Assembly (NCBI GenBank): GCA_965656195.1
Contig: CBFHJL010000002.1
Span: 18,912-82,911 of the forward strand
Source of the DNA: Brumimicrobium sp965656195
GTDB lineage: Bacteria > Bacteroidota > Bacteroidia > Flavobacteriales_D > Crocinitomicaceae
Direction of reading: 5' to 3'
Length of the DNA: 64,000 bases
The translations under genes were made by a program, and so were the position numbers. The notes beneath the pieces are model-generated. The model was not told the origin of the DNA. It was given only the letters and a program-made list of their open reading frames with translations, and ran no database searches. Below, in pieces: positions 17,701 through 25,765 of the stretch; positions within the stretch are counted from its first letter, which is position 1, and each line of letters opens with the position of its first letter.

Positions 17701-17846
17701 TAGTATATAACATACCCCTATGCCTTAAAGAGTTTAAGATCACCTCCAAAAAAAAAGTAGTAGAGCTTGATTCTCATAAAAATGAATATTATCAAGAATC
17801 CGCATTTATTCCAGTCAAGTTTTATAAGCAAATAGTTAAGTTGTGA
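17697..17846 (+). CDS. 49-residue ORF, probable detached N-terminus of the SPASM maturase
   Basis: ATG at 17697 overlaps the ATP-grasp stop (ATGA), and the TGA at 17844-17846 overlaps the GTG start of the SPASM ORF (GTGA). The peptide contains EFKITSKKKVVELD, then IPVKFYKQIVKL. From memory, intact GwsS proteins begin with a similar pattern (a short hydrophobic strand, a basic turn, a DLQ-like strand, then IP..LY.II). 49 plus 316 residues gives about 365, near the length of intact family members. Whether this is a true split protein, a natural frameshift or a sequencing error cannot be decided here. Confidence 0.6.
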   Translation: MIVYNIPLCLKEFKITSKKKVVELDSHKNEYYQESAFIPVKFYKQIVKL

Positions 17847-18793
17847 GTTTTAATCGTTTCAGTGTTCCAGGCTATTTGGCATCTGTTGATATGGATATTG
17901 TAAAAGAATCTTTTAGGTGGACTAATAAAAAGGAGAAGGCAGCCTTTATGAAGGATTCAAGTACAAGAAGATTTGACGCTCCTTCAATTGTTGCGAATGC
18001 GATAATAGACGTTGATTTGAATACTATTGAGAACATATTTAGGTTGCTTAACAGTTTGCGGTGTAAGCATGTTGTCCTAAGAATTTTAAATAGTATTGAT
18101 AGAATTCAGCTTGAACGAATAGTCAATCTAATAAATAAGTTTAATGTGCATGAAGTAACTCTACTTTTTAACTTTTGTGACTTTTTATATTCTGATAGTT
18201 TGATTGAGGTTTTGACTAAAACTAATAGAATCAAATGTTTAGTCATTTATAATAGCCCTTTTAATAAAAACCTTGAAAACATAATTTTTTACTATACTTC
18301 GGAAATGCATTTTAACTTTCATAAATCTAAAGATGAGTTTTTCTGTAATCGAAGTTTGGTAGCAGAGTCAAAATATCATCATACCTATTTTAACAAGAAA
18401 ATATTCATTTCGAGAAACGGAGAAATTAGTAACTCCCCTGAATCCGAACATTCGATTGGAAACATTCAAGATTTTAATAACGACGTTATACAGTCTAAGA
18501 TAAAATCCCCTGAATTTCAAAAATACTGGTATATCCACAAAGAGATTACCGATGTTTGCAAAGACTGCGAATTCCGTCATATGTGTGTTGATAATCGTTT
18601 GCCATATGAGAGAGACAAAAACCAATGGTACCACAAACAAGAATGCAACTACAACCCCTACATCGCTAAATGGAAAAATGAAGAAGGTTATCGCACATTA
18701 GAAGAATGCGGGGTCATCTCAAATGAAAAGGGATTCTCAATAGACCACGATAAAATAGCAGCAATTAATGAAGAACTTTGGGGTGAGGAATAA
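17843..18793 (+). CDS. gwsS: grasp-with-spasm SPASM-domain peptide maturase (main part)
   Basis: 316 residues from a GTG start that overlaps the preceding stop. The C-terminal SPASM-type cysteine motif has C239, C242, C248 and C268 (CKDCEFRHMC, then QEC before NYNPYIAKW), which should bind an auxiliary iron-sulfur cluster. The radical-SAM CxxxCxxC core is absent, as is usual for this partner of the ATP-grasp enzyme. A conserved HHTYFNKKIFISRNGEI segment precedes the motif. The N-terminal part seems to be encoded by the overlapping 49-residue ORF. Its exact role is unsettled; precursor binding or presentation to the ligase is an inference. Confidence 0.82.
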   Translation: MSFNRFSVPGYLASVDMDIVKESFRWTNKKEKAAFMKDSSTRRFDAPSIVANAIIDVDLNTIENIFRLLNSLRCKHVVLRILNSIDRIQLERIVNLINKFNVHEVTLLFNFCDFLYSDSLIEVLTKTNRIKCLVIYNSPFNKNLENIIFYYTSEMHFNFHKSKDEFFCNRSLVAESKYHHTYFNKKIFISRNGEISNSPESEHSIGNIQDFNNDVIQSKIKSPEFQKYWYIHKEITDVCKDCEFRHMCVDNRLPYERDKNQWYHKQECNYNPYIAKWKNEEGYRTLEECGVISNEKGFSIDHDKIAAINEELWGEE

Positions 18794-18922
18794 GAGAACA
18801 CCTCAGGTTTAATCTTTTTTAGAAATTCAGCAACTCACACAGATAATTCAAACATTGGAAAACGCTTAAATGCTGATAATTTATTAATATTGACGTTTTT
18901 AAGCCAGGTCTGATTTTAACAA

Positions 18923-21115
18923 ATGAAAAAGTTCCCCTTTTATCGACAGCCTGACCACATGGACTGTGGCCCCACATGTTTGCGAATGATCGCTAAGCAT
19001 TATGGGCGTGTCGTTTCTCTGCAGAAGTTGAGGTCGATGACTGAGACCACGCGGGAAGGATCTGGAATGAATTTCGTTGCTTCGGCAGCTGAAAATATTG
19101 GCTTTCGCTCGTTAGGAGTTAAGATCGACTTTGAAATGTTACAGAAAGATGCACCTTTGCCATGCATCGTTCACTGGAGACAAAATCATTTTGTAGTTGT
19201 TTACAAGATCACGAAAAAACAAGTGTTCGTGGCGGATCCAGCTCATGGATTGTTAGAATATTCACATAAAGAATTTATTGAGAACTGGATCGGTAAAAAT
19301 GCTACCAAGACTACGGAAGAAGGAATTGCATTGTTACTGGAACCTACTCCAAAATTGAAACAAAAGGAGGAGGATGACGAACATCAAAACAAACAAGGAC
19401 TCTCTTTCTTATTCAAGTATTTGTTCCGCTACAAGAAGTTTCTGGTACAACTTGTTCTTGGATTACTAGCGGGATCTCTGCTTCAGCTGATCTTTCCATT
19501 CCTGACACAAAGTGTGGTGGATATTGGTATTCGGGATCAGGATATCAATTTCGTTTATCTTATTTTGATTGCGCAGTTGTTCTTGTTTATTGGTAGAACA
19601 TCCATTGAATTGATCCGGAGTTGGATCTTGCTTCATTTGAGTACCCGTATAAACATTTCATTGATATCCGACTTCTTCATCAAGTTGATGAATCTACCCA
19701 TTGCCTTCTTTGATGTTAAGATGACGGGAGATATCATGCAAAGGATAAATGATCATCAACGTATCGAGAATTTATTGACAGGGACTTCACTGAATACACT
19801 ATTTTCAATGATGAACCTGATCGTTTTTGGAGGTGTATTAGCGTGGTATGATTGGAAGATTTTTGCCATTTTCCTGGTAGGGTCAATATTGTACTTCGTA
19901 TGGGTCACACTCTTCCTGAAACGTCGTAAAGATCTTGATTACAAGCGGTTTTCCCAGATGAGTGATGAGCAATCCAAAGTAATGGAGCTGATCAATGGGA
20001 TGCAGGAAATCAAATTGCACAACGCCGAACGACAAAAAAGATGGAGCTGGGAATATTTGCAAGCAAGACTCTTCAAGATTTCCACTAAAAGTTTAGCGCT
20101 TGAACAAACACAAACGATTGGGTCAGGGTTCATTAATGAGTTGAAAAATATCTTGATTAGCGTCTTCTCAGCAAAACTGGTGATTGATGGTGAGATCACA
20201 CTGGGTATGATGATGGCGATCTCTTATATCATCGGTCAGTTGAATAGTCCTATCCAGCAGTTGATACAGTTGGTTTACTCTGTACAGGATGCCAAGATCG
20301 CACTTGAACGATTGTCTGAAATTCACAATAAAGACGATGAAGAAAAGGTGGACTCTGGTAATATTGTTGACTTGCCAGAAAACGCTGGTTTCGAAATCAA
20401 TGACCTACATTTTAGGTATACGGGAAATGAAGATGAGGTACTGAAGGGTATTGATATGGAGATTCCCGCGAATAAAGTCACAGCTATTGTTGGATCAAGC
20501 GGTAGCGGTAAGACAACGCTTATGAAAATGTTACTGAAGTTCTATGATCCAAGTGCTGGTGAAATCAAGATTGGAGGAATGAATTTGAGTAATGTTTCAC
20601 CGAAAGCATGGCGAGACATAAGTGGTACGGTAATGCAGGAGGGTTATATTTTCAATGATACAATCGCTCATAACATAGCTGTTGGGGTTGATCGGATAGA
20701 CAAGGAGCGTTTACGAAAAGCCGTGAAAGTTGCCAATATTCAAAGTTACATTGAGGAATTACCTTTGGCGTATAATACGAAAATCGGTCAGGATGGAGTA
20801 GGGATGAGTACAGGACAGAAACAGCGTTTGCTCATTGCAAGGGCGGTTTATAAAAACCCTGAATATATTTTCTTTGATGAAGCAACAAGTGCTTTGGATG
20901 CCAATAATGAGAAAGTCATTATGGAGAATTTAAATACTTTTTTCAAAGACAGGACCGCTGTTGTGATTGCCCATCGATTGAGTACGGTTAAGAACGCAGA
21001 TCAGATCGTGGTGTTGGAAGCAGGTATGATTGTAGAACGAGGAACGCACACGGAATTGGTTGCGAAGAAAGGAAGATATTACGAGTTGGTGAAGAATCAG
21101 TTGGAGCTTAATTAA
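18923..21115 (+). CDS. peptidase-domain (C39) ABC exporter
   Basis: 730-residue bifunctional exporter that cleaves double-glycine leaders in the cytoplasm and moves the core peptide across the inner membrane. The C39 domain (1-130) has Gln9, catalytic Cys15 in DCGPTC, His89 in RQNHFVVV and Asp105 in ADPAHG. A six-helix ABC transmembrane domain follows (about 165-440), then an ATPase with Walker A GSSGSGKTTLM, signature MSTGQKQRLLIARA and Walker B YIFFDEATSALD. All key residues are intact. It lies 129 bp after the SPASM gene. HlyD and TolC partners follow after an interruption of about 700 bp, giving a type I-like route to the outside. Confidence 0.95.
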   Translation: MKKFPFYRQPDHMDCGPTCLRMIAKHYGRVVSLQKLRSMTETTREGSGMNFVASAAENIGFRSLGVKIDFEMLQKDAPLPCIVHWRQNHFVVVYKITKKQVFVADPAHGLLEYSHKEFIENWIGKNATKTTEEGIALLLEPTPKLKQKEEDDEHQNKQGLSFLFKYLFRYKKFLVQLVLGLLAGSLLQLIFPFLTQSVVDIGIRDQDINFVYLILIAQLFLFIGRTSIELIRSWILLHLSTRINISLISDFFIKLMNLPIAFFDVKMTGDIMQRINDHQRIENLLTGTSLNTLFSMMNLIVFGGVLAWYDWKIFAIFLVGSILYFVWVTLFLKRRKDLDYKRFSQMSDEQSKVMELINGMQEIKLHNAERQKRWSWEYLQARLFKISTKSLALEQTQTIGSGFINELKNILISVFSAKLVIDGEITLGMMMAISYIIGQLNSPIQQLIQLVYSVQDAKIALERLSEIHNKDDEEKVDSGNIVDLPENAGFEINDLHFRYTGNEDEVLKGIDMEIPANKVTAIVGSSGSGKTTLMKMLLKFYDPSAGEIKIGGMNLSNVSPKAWRDISGTVMQEGYIFNDTIAHNIAVGVDRIDKERLRKAVKVANIQSYIEELPLAYNTKIGQDGVGMSTGQKQRLLIARAVYKNPEYIFFDEATSALDANNEKVIMENLNTFFKDRTAVVIAHRLSTVKNADQIVVLEAGMIVERGTHTELVAKKGRYYELVKNQLELN

Positions 21116-21135
21116 ATATGAATACAACAATTGGG

Positions 21136-21313
21136 AATTATGAATACAGAGGTGACCGAGTGTCCTGATCGAAACGAAGTGTAGCATCAGGATGTATCGA
21201 GGGCGCCGGAGTTGAATTAGGAATTGGTCAATTATGAATACAGAGGTGACCGAGTGTCCTGATCGAAACGAAGTGTAGCATCAGGATGTATCGAGGGCGC
21301 CGGAGTTGAATTA
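21136..21313. repeat. two 84-bp direct repeats, each with a 7-bp-stem hairpin
   Basis: Copies at 21136-21219 and 21230-21313 appear identical, 94 bp apart. Each starts AATTATGAATACAGAGG and ends GCCGGAGTTGAATTA. Inside each, TCCTGAT and ATCAGGA (21163-21169 with 21186-21192; 21257-21263 with 21280-21286) form a hairpin. The unit resembles repetitive extragenic palindromes found between genes in many Bacteroidota; that likeness is from memory. It separates the exporter gene from the four-helix-bundle gene. Confidence 0.9.
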
Positions 21314-21388
21314 TGAAATTGTTGAATATTGAAGCATAAATTTATATATCTTAAATAGGGATTGGAAAAATTCTTAATTGAGAAGAAA

Positions 21389-21742
21389 ATGAAAAAAGAT
21401 AATATAATTCAGGTGAAAAGCTATGATTTTTCAGTTGAAGTTGTGAAGGCGTGTAGGGTCTTGATGGAAGATAAAAAGGAGTATATTCTTTCGAAACAAT
21501 TGATGAGATCTGGGACTTCGATTGGAGCAAATATTGAAGAGGCGATTGGTGGATTTAGTAAAAAGGACTTTTATTATAAGTTAACTATATCCTACAAAGA
21601 AGCACGAGAGTCTCTTTACTGGATTAGATTATTATTTGACACGGGTTATTTAAATGAAGGAATTAAAGATAGGCTATCACGAAATTGTGAAGAAATTTTA
21701 AAAATTATCGGAAGTATATTGAGAACATTGAGAAAGGGATAA
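21389..21742 (+). CDS. four-helix-bundle protein, S23/IVS family
   Basis: 117 residues from ATG 21389 (an in-frame TTG at 21362 would add nine). It matches the family of proteins encoded in 23S rRNA intervening sequences and at many free-standing sites in Bacteroidota: SYDFSVEVVKACR, LSKQLMRSGTSIGANIEEA, GFSKKDFYYKLTISYKEARE and SLYWIRLLFD. The highly conserved RSGTSIGANIEEA element is intact. Function is unknown. There is no rRNA nearby. It is embedded between the exporter and HlyD genes, flanked by AATTATGAATTA-type repeats, and looks like a cassette inserted into the transport operon. Confidence 0.9.
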   Translation: MKKDNIIQVKSYDFSVEVVKACRVLMEDKKEYILSKQLMRSGTSIGANIEEAIGGFSKKDFYYKLTISYKEARESLYWIRLLFDTGYLNEGIKDRLSRNCEEILKIIGSILRTLRKG

Positions 21743-21762
21743 TTATGAATAGGTTAATTATG

Positions 21763-21810
21763 AATTAGGAATTATAAAATTCATAATTGTCTAATTCGTA
21801 ATTCCTAATT
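21763..21810 (+). repeat. inverted repeat just upstream of the hlyD-like gene
   Basis: AATTAGGAATTA (21763-21774) is the exact reverse complement of TAATTCCTAATT (21799-21810), giving a 12-bp AT-rich stem that ends six bases before the HlyD ATG. It may hide the translation start, or may simply belong to the AATTATGAATTA repeat family that flanks the four-helix gene. Confidence 0.75.
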
Positions 21811-21816
21811 AGAGTA

Positions 21817-23124
21817 ATGGAAAAAGAGAAAGAAATAGAATTGAGATCAGAGGAGGTGCAGGAAGTCCTTTCGCACGTTCCAAATTGGATGATTCGTTGG
21901 GGGATTACCTTGATCTTCGCATTGATTGTAATGCTCGTTGTTCTTGCCTGGTTCATTAAGTACCCGGAGGTGATCGAAGGACAAGTCAAAGTTACTACGG
22001 AAACTCCACCCGTTAAATTGACTTCACAGATCAATGGTCGAATTCAAGAGATTTTTGTCGAGAATGGCGACACCGTGGAAGAAGGTCAGATGATCGCTGC
22101 CTTAGAAAACCCGCTAGACGATGAATCTGTTGAGTTTCTTCAAAACTTACTCGATACTTTCGAGCTACATTACAAGTATGATTCATTGGGAGCATTTACG
22201 TTTACGAACACATTTCCCAACCTAGGAGATCTTCAAACGACGGTGAATGAGTTTAGAAATGCAGGAGAGGACTATTTCACACGAAAATTCAATACATATG
22301 ACACGGAAAGGATTGAGAACCTGGAAAAGCAGATCGTACATCACGAAAGAATGAGTCATGTGTTGATGACCCAATTGAATCGTGGAAACTCTGAAATGGA
22401 AAATGCGACTGAGAAAATGGAGAGTGATAAGAAGCTTTACGAGAAAGGGGTGATTGCCAAAATGGAATATTTTGAAGAACAATCCAAGTATACACAGAAA
22501 CAGCAATCGCTGGAGAATATTAAAACGCAGCTTATTCAAAATAACATTACCATTACGAATCTTGAAAAACAATTGATCGAGCTCAAGTTTGAACAAGATG
22601 AGTCGATTAGAAAGCTAAATGTGAAACTGGCTACTTTAATGGATCAGATCAACAATCAAATATCTGGCTGGCAACAGACTTATGTACTTAAAGCACCTCA
22701 TGATGGAGTAGTCAATTATTTAGCTGACATCTCCACAAGTCAAACAATCAATGCCGGCGACCCACTTTTTGCAGTAGTGCCGAGTGATACGCGAGTGATA
22801 GGTTATGTTCAAGTTCCATCTCGAGGTATCGGTAAAGTTGAGGTCGGTCAGCGTGTAAATATCGATTTGTCAAATTATCCATCTCAGGAATTTGGTCAAC
22901 TGAAGGGAGAAGTGATTTCTGTTTCTCAAGTGCCTACGATAGATGCATCATCACAACAAGGATTCTATTTTGCCAAAGTTAAATTACCAGAAGGATTAAA
23001 TACAACATACAATAAAGAGCTGACGAATAAAGGAGAGATGGTTGGCTCTGCCGCGATCATTACCGATGACCTCAGGGTGTTAGAACGTGTTTTCAATCAA
23101 TTCAGATCACTTTTTGATGAGTAG
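21817..23124 (+). CDS. HlyD-family periplasmic adaptor (membrane fusion protein)
   Basis: 435-residue adaptor linking the inner-membrane exporter to TolC. A short cytoplasmic N-terminus is followed by one transmembrane helix (about 27-50, WGITLIFALIVMLVVLAWF). The biotinyl-lipoyl half-motif comes next (GRIQEIFVENGDTVEEGQMIAALEN, second half YVLKAPHDGVVNYL), with a long coiled-coil hairpin at about 125-275 and then a beta-barrel domain (IGKVEVGQRVNIDLSNYP). Its stop overlaps the TolC gene start by 8 bp. With the C39 exporter and TolC it completes a secretion route that most likely serves the RiPP. Confidence 0.92.
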   Translation: MEKEKEIELRSEEVQEVLSHVPNWMIRWGITLIFALIVMLVVLAWFIKYPEVIEGQVKVTTETPPVKLTSQINGRIQEIFVENGDTVEEGQMIAALENPLDDESVEFLQNLLDTFELHYKYDSLGAFTFTNTFPNLGDLQTTVNEFRNAGEDYFTRKFNTYDTERIENLEKQIVHHERMSHVLMTQLNRGNSEMENATEKMESDKKLYEKGVIAKMEYFEEQSKYTQKQQSLENIKTQLIQNNITITNLEKQLIELKFEQDESIRKLNVKLATLMDQINNQISGWQQTYVLKAPHDGVVNYLADISTSQTINAGDPLFAVVPSDTRVIGYVQVPSRGIGKVEVGQRVNIDLSNYPSQEFGQLKGEVISVSQVPTIDASSQQGFYFAKVKLPEGLNTTYNKELTNKGEMVGSAAIITDDLRVLERVFNQFRSLFDE

Positions 23125-24433
23125 ACATCAGGTAAATATCATATTCATTGCGTTTATAGCGCTTTTACCTTTTACAGCTTCATCCCAGGAAAGTTGGACT
23201 TTAGAAAAATGCATTTCGTATGCGGATACGGCAAACCTTGATCTTCAAAAACGCAGTATCGATTTAGAAATAGCTGATGTCAATCAAACCCAGGCACGAA
23301 TGAATGTTTTACCGACTTTGAATGTCGGAGGAACGCATGGGTTTAACTGGGGGCAAAGTATTGATCCTTTTACCAATCAATTTGCCACAGACCGTGTGCG
23401 TACCAATAATGTTTATGCGAGCAGTAATTGGAATATTTTTTCTGGCTTAAAAAATTACTACCTCAAGAACGAAAGTGATTTAACGTATCAAAGGACTCAG
23501 CAGCAAATTGAGATACAAAAGCGTAACTTAAAAATGGACATTGCTGCAGCCTACATGCAAGTGGTGCTCAATGATTATCTCGTAAAAGCTGCAGAGAAAC
23601 AAGTAGAGTATGCTGTGAAATCCAGAGAGCTAACTGAGGAAAGGTACCAACTAGAATACGTCACAAAATATGATCTCTTGGCGATGACTAGTCAATTGAC
23701 CTTAGACAGCATGAAGCTGCTTCGGGCTCAAAATAATAAGCGCTATAGTTTATTGCTATTGAAACAATTACTCAATACTGAAGGAGAGATACAAGTTGAA
23801 ATTCCAGAGATCACTGATTTAGAAAATCGTGAAGTTACATTGAGCGAATGGGAGCTGTCTGCAAGTCCAGAATACGATCTGGCTCAACTTAACATTGACC
23901 TGGAAACGAATCGATTAAAACAGGCGAAGTCAAGCTTAATGCCTACTGTTGCTATCAATGGTTCAATAGGGAGTGGATATTCTGGAAATAATACTGTTCT
24001 TGTGGGAACGGAATTTCTTCCCAAACCATTCAACGTACAAATGGAAGAGAATTTTTATCAATCGGCTGTTTTGACTGTCAACGTACCTATTTTTAACCGA
24101 GGACGTGTTCGAACAAATATGAAACTGGCTGAAGCCGAAATTGCGAAACGAGAGATCGATAGGGAAATACTCTATCAGCAATTGGTAAATCAATATGAGA
24201 AGCTAGGTTATGAAATCGCCAACGAGAAAGTGAATGTAGATGCTTTAGAACGATCTTTGACTGCCTCTGAAGAGAGATTCGAAGCCTCCACTGAAGAATA
24301 TAATGCTGGCGCCTTAAATGTTCAGGATTACCTGGATTTACGTAGCGAGCTCTTCTCGTTACAAGCAGACTACTATACCTCGATTATCACACTTCGATTC
24401 AAACAGGAGATCTTGGGGTATATGCTTGAGTAA
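23117..24433 (+). CDS. TolC-family outer-membrane channel
   Basis: 438 residues from ATG 23117; an in-frame upstream ATG at 23087 adds ten residues inside the HlyD gene and spoils the signal peptide, so the later start is preferred. The signal peptide is VNIIFIAFIALLPFTASSQ. The mature protein has the OEP repeat architecture: WTLEKCISYADTANLDLQKR opens the first repeat and SPEYDLAQLNIDLETNRLKQAKSSLMP the second, with long heptad helices that form the periplasmic tunnel. It overlaps hlyD by 8 bp and is the last gene of the export block. Confidence 0.9.
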   Translation: MSRHQVNIIFIAFIALLPFTASSQESWTLEKCISYADTANLDLQKRSIDLEIADVNQTQARMNVLPTLNVGGTHGFNWGQSIDPFTNQFATDRVRTNNVYASSNWNIFSGLKNYYLKNESDLTYQRTQQQIEIQKRNLKMDIAAAYMQVVLNDYLVKAAEKQVEYAVKSRELTEERYQLEYVTKYDLLAMTSQLTLDSMKLLRAQNNKRYSLLLLKQLLNTEGEIQVEIPEITDLENREVTLSEWELSASPEYDLAQLNIDLETNRLKQAKSSLMPTVAINGSIGSGYSGNNTVLVGTEFLPKPFNVQMEENFYQSAVLTVNVPIFNRGRVRTNMKLAEAEIAKREIDREILYQQLVNQYEKLGYEIANEKVNVDALERSLTASEERFEASTEEYNAGALNVQDYLDLRSELFSLQADYYTSIITLRFKQEILGYMLE

Positions 24434-24597
24434 TTCTCTCTTGACTGCTTTTCTCATAGTTGCACTTCCATAAATTTGTTACTACTGTTCGAGTTCAAAA
24501 TAAGTGAACCGGGCAAGAGTGCTATTACTATGCTGTCGTATTGTATCCATGAATCCAAATGAAATTTTTAGGATATTCTTAAAAATATACTTAAAAC

Positions 24598-24627
24598 TTG
24601 TATGCATAAGAAAATTATGTATATTTG
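24598..24627 (+). promoter_or_regulatory. Bacteroidota-type promoter of the PadR gene
   Basis: TTG (24598-24600), 19-bp spacer, TATATTTG (24620-24627) matches TTG-N17-23-TAnnTTTG well. The expected start point, about five to seven bases after the box, coincides with ATG 24632, so the transcript may be leaderless. The promoter also shows that the upstream in-frame ATGs at 24602 and 24617 are unlikely starts. Confidence 0.75.
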
Positions 24628-24631
24628 TTTT

Positions 24632-24976
24632 ATGTATTCAAAAGAAATAGTAAAAGGAACACTCAAACCCATTATTCTCAAATTGCTTAATGAGCATGGA
24701 AGAATGTATGGTTACGAGATCACGTCAAAGGTAAAGGAGTTAACCACGGATAAAATTCAAATTACAGAAGGTGCGCTTTACCCATTACTCCATAAGTTGG
24801 AATCGGAACAAATCGTAACAACCGAGAAAGAGTATATCGGAAAACGCGTGAGAAAGTATTATTCGTTAACTCCTGAGGGAAAGACTATTGCCGAACAAGC
24901 GATTGAGGAATTTTTAGATTTCATGATTACCATAAAGGGGATTCTGGAACCAGGAACACAATTTTCGAATGGCTGA
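24632..24976 (+). CDS. PadR-family transcriptional regulator
   Basis: 114 residues from ATG 24632, chosen because the promoter overlaps the earlier in-frame ATGs. It shows the winged-helix PadR fold: LKPIILKLLNEHGRMYGYEI, the recognition helix area ITEGALYPLLHKLESEQIV, and the wing GKRVRKYYSLTPEGKTI. PadR regulators usually repress the adjacent gene. The stop overlaps the next ATG by 8 bp, so the membrane protein downstream is the probable target, together with autoregulation. The ligand is unknown. Confidence 0.9.
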   Translation: MYSKEIVKGTLKPIILKLLNEHGRMYGYEITSKVKELTTDKIQITEGALYPLLHKLESEQIVTTEKEYIGKRVRKYYSLTPEGKTIAEQAIEEFLDFMITIKGILEPGTQFSNG

Positions 24977-25706
24977 ATTGAACCATAAACAAGTCGATGT
25001 AATATATGATCTTGTTCTAGATCATGGAGTAAGCTATCGCGAACTCCAAATGGATATAGTAGATCATCTCTGCTGTATGGTAGAACAAAAAATGGATAGC
25101 GGGAGTGATTTTAGGGAATCATTAACGCTATCCACCAAAGAATTTGGCATCCAGACCCTACCAGAGATTCAGGAGGCCACTTTGTATTTACTAACCTTAA
25201 AATTAAGAAAAATGAAAAAGGCAACAGGTATTTTAGGAATTATTTCATCTGCTCTCATTATGGGAGGAGTAGTGTTCAAAATTAATCATTTTCCCGGTGC
25301 AGGCGTAATGCTTGTCCTAGGATTGGCATTAATTAGTGTTGTTGTGTTACCGCTCTTCGCTTTTATAGAAATAAATAAGCAGAGTTCTCAACTTCAAAAG
25401 ATCACAAGTTTCTCAGGTATTATTTCAGGAGCACTAATCAGTGTTGGAACAATGTTTAAGATCATGCATTGGCCAACAGCGAATATTATAATAACAACAG
25501 GTATTATTTTGATGGCTCTTGTATTTATACCACTATTTACAGTGAAGAGTTATAAAACTGCGGAATTTAAGCTTTTAGCTATCGCTAAATCAATGATGAT
25601 TCTGTCTGGTATTATAATAATCTGGGGTATTGTACCACTAAGTGAAGAAAGATCTCCCATCGAGAAGACTCATCATAGTTACCATCAGAATCACGAAACT
25701 GATTAG
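24969..25706 (+). CDS. PadR-coupled membrane protein with GldL-like motifs
   Basis: 245 residues. Residues 1-80 are a soluble helical region with ELQMDIVDHLCCMVEQKM, a pattern seen in proteins encoded beside PadR regulators. About six hydrophobic helices follow, arranged as an internal duplication: GGVVFKINHFPGAGVMLVLG and GTMFKIMHWPTANIIITTG are clearly related. The F-K-I-x-H-[WF]-P motif recalls the gliding protein GldL, but the full GldL architecture is absent. The C-terminus is His-rich (HHSYHQNH), a possible metal site. Function is unknown. Confidence 0.75.
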   Translation: MAELNHKQVDVIYDLVLDHGVSYRELQMDIVDHLCCMVEQKMDSGSDFRESLTLSTKEFGIQTLPEIQEATLYLLTLKLRKMKKATGILGIISSALIMGGVVFKINHFPGAGVMLVLGLALISVVVLPLFAFIEINKQSSQLQKITSFSGIISGALISVGTMFKIMHWPTANIIITTGIILMALVFIPLFTVKSYKTAEFKLLAIAKSMMILSGIIIIWGIVPLSEERSPIEKTHHSYHQNHETD

Positions 25707-25731
25707 AAAAAAAGACTTGTTTTATGGGAAG

Positions 25732-25758
25732 AAAGGGGATTAAGAGTCCCCTTTTTTT
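25732..25758. terminator. bidirectional intrinsic terminator
   Basis: AAAGGGGA (25732-25739) pairs with TCCCCTTT (25747-25754), 7-base loop, followed by T residues. It lies between the convergent PadR-operon and trhO genes and can serve both. Confidence 0.85.
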
Positions 25759-25765
25759 ATTGAAA

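Noticed and set aside
17835..17850. Programmed -1 ribosomal frameshift joining the 49-residue ORF to the SPASM ORF
   Set aside because: No slippery heptamer (X XXY YYZ) is present at the junction, and the GTGA overlap suits coupled reinitiation; retained only as a split-gene or error hypothesis.
21136..21313. CRISPR-like repeat array
   Set aside because: Only two 84-bp units with a 10-bp spacer and no cas genes; size and spacing do not fit.
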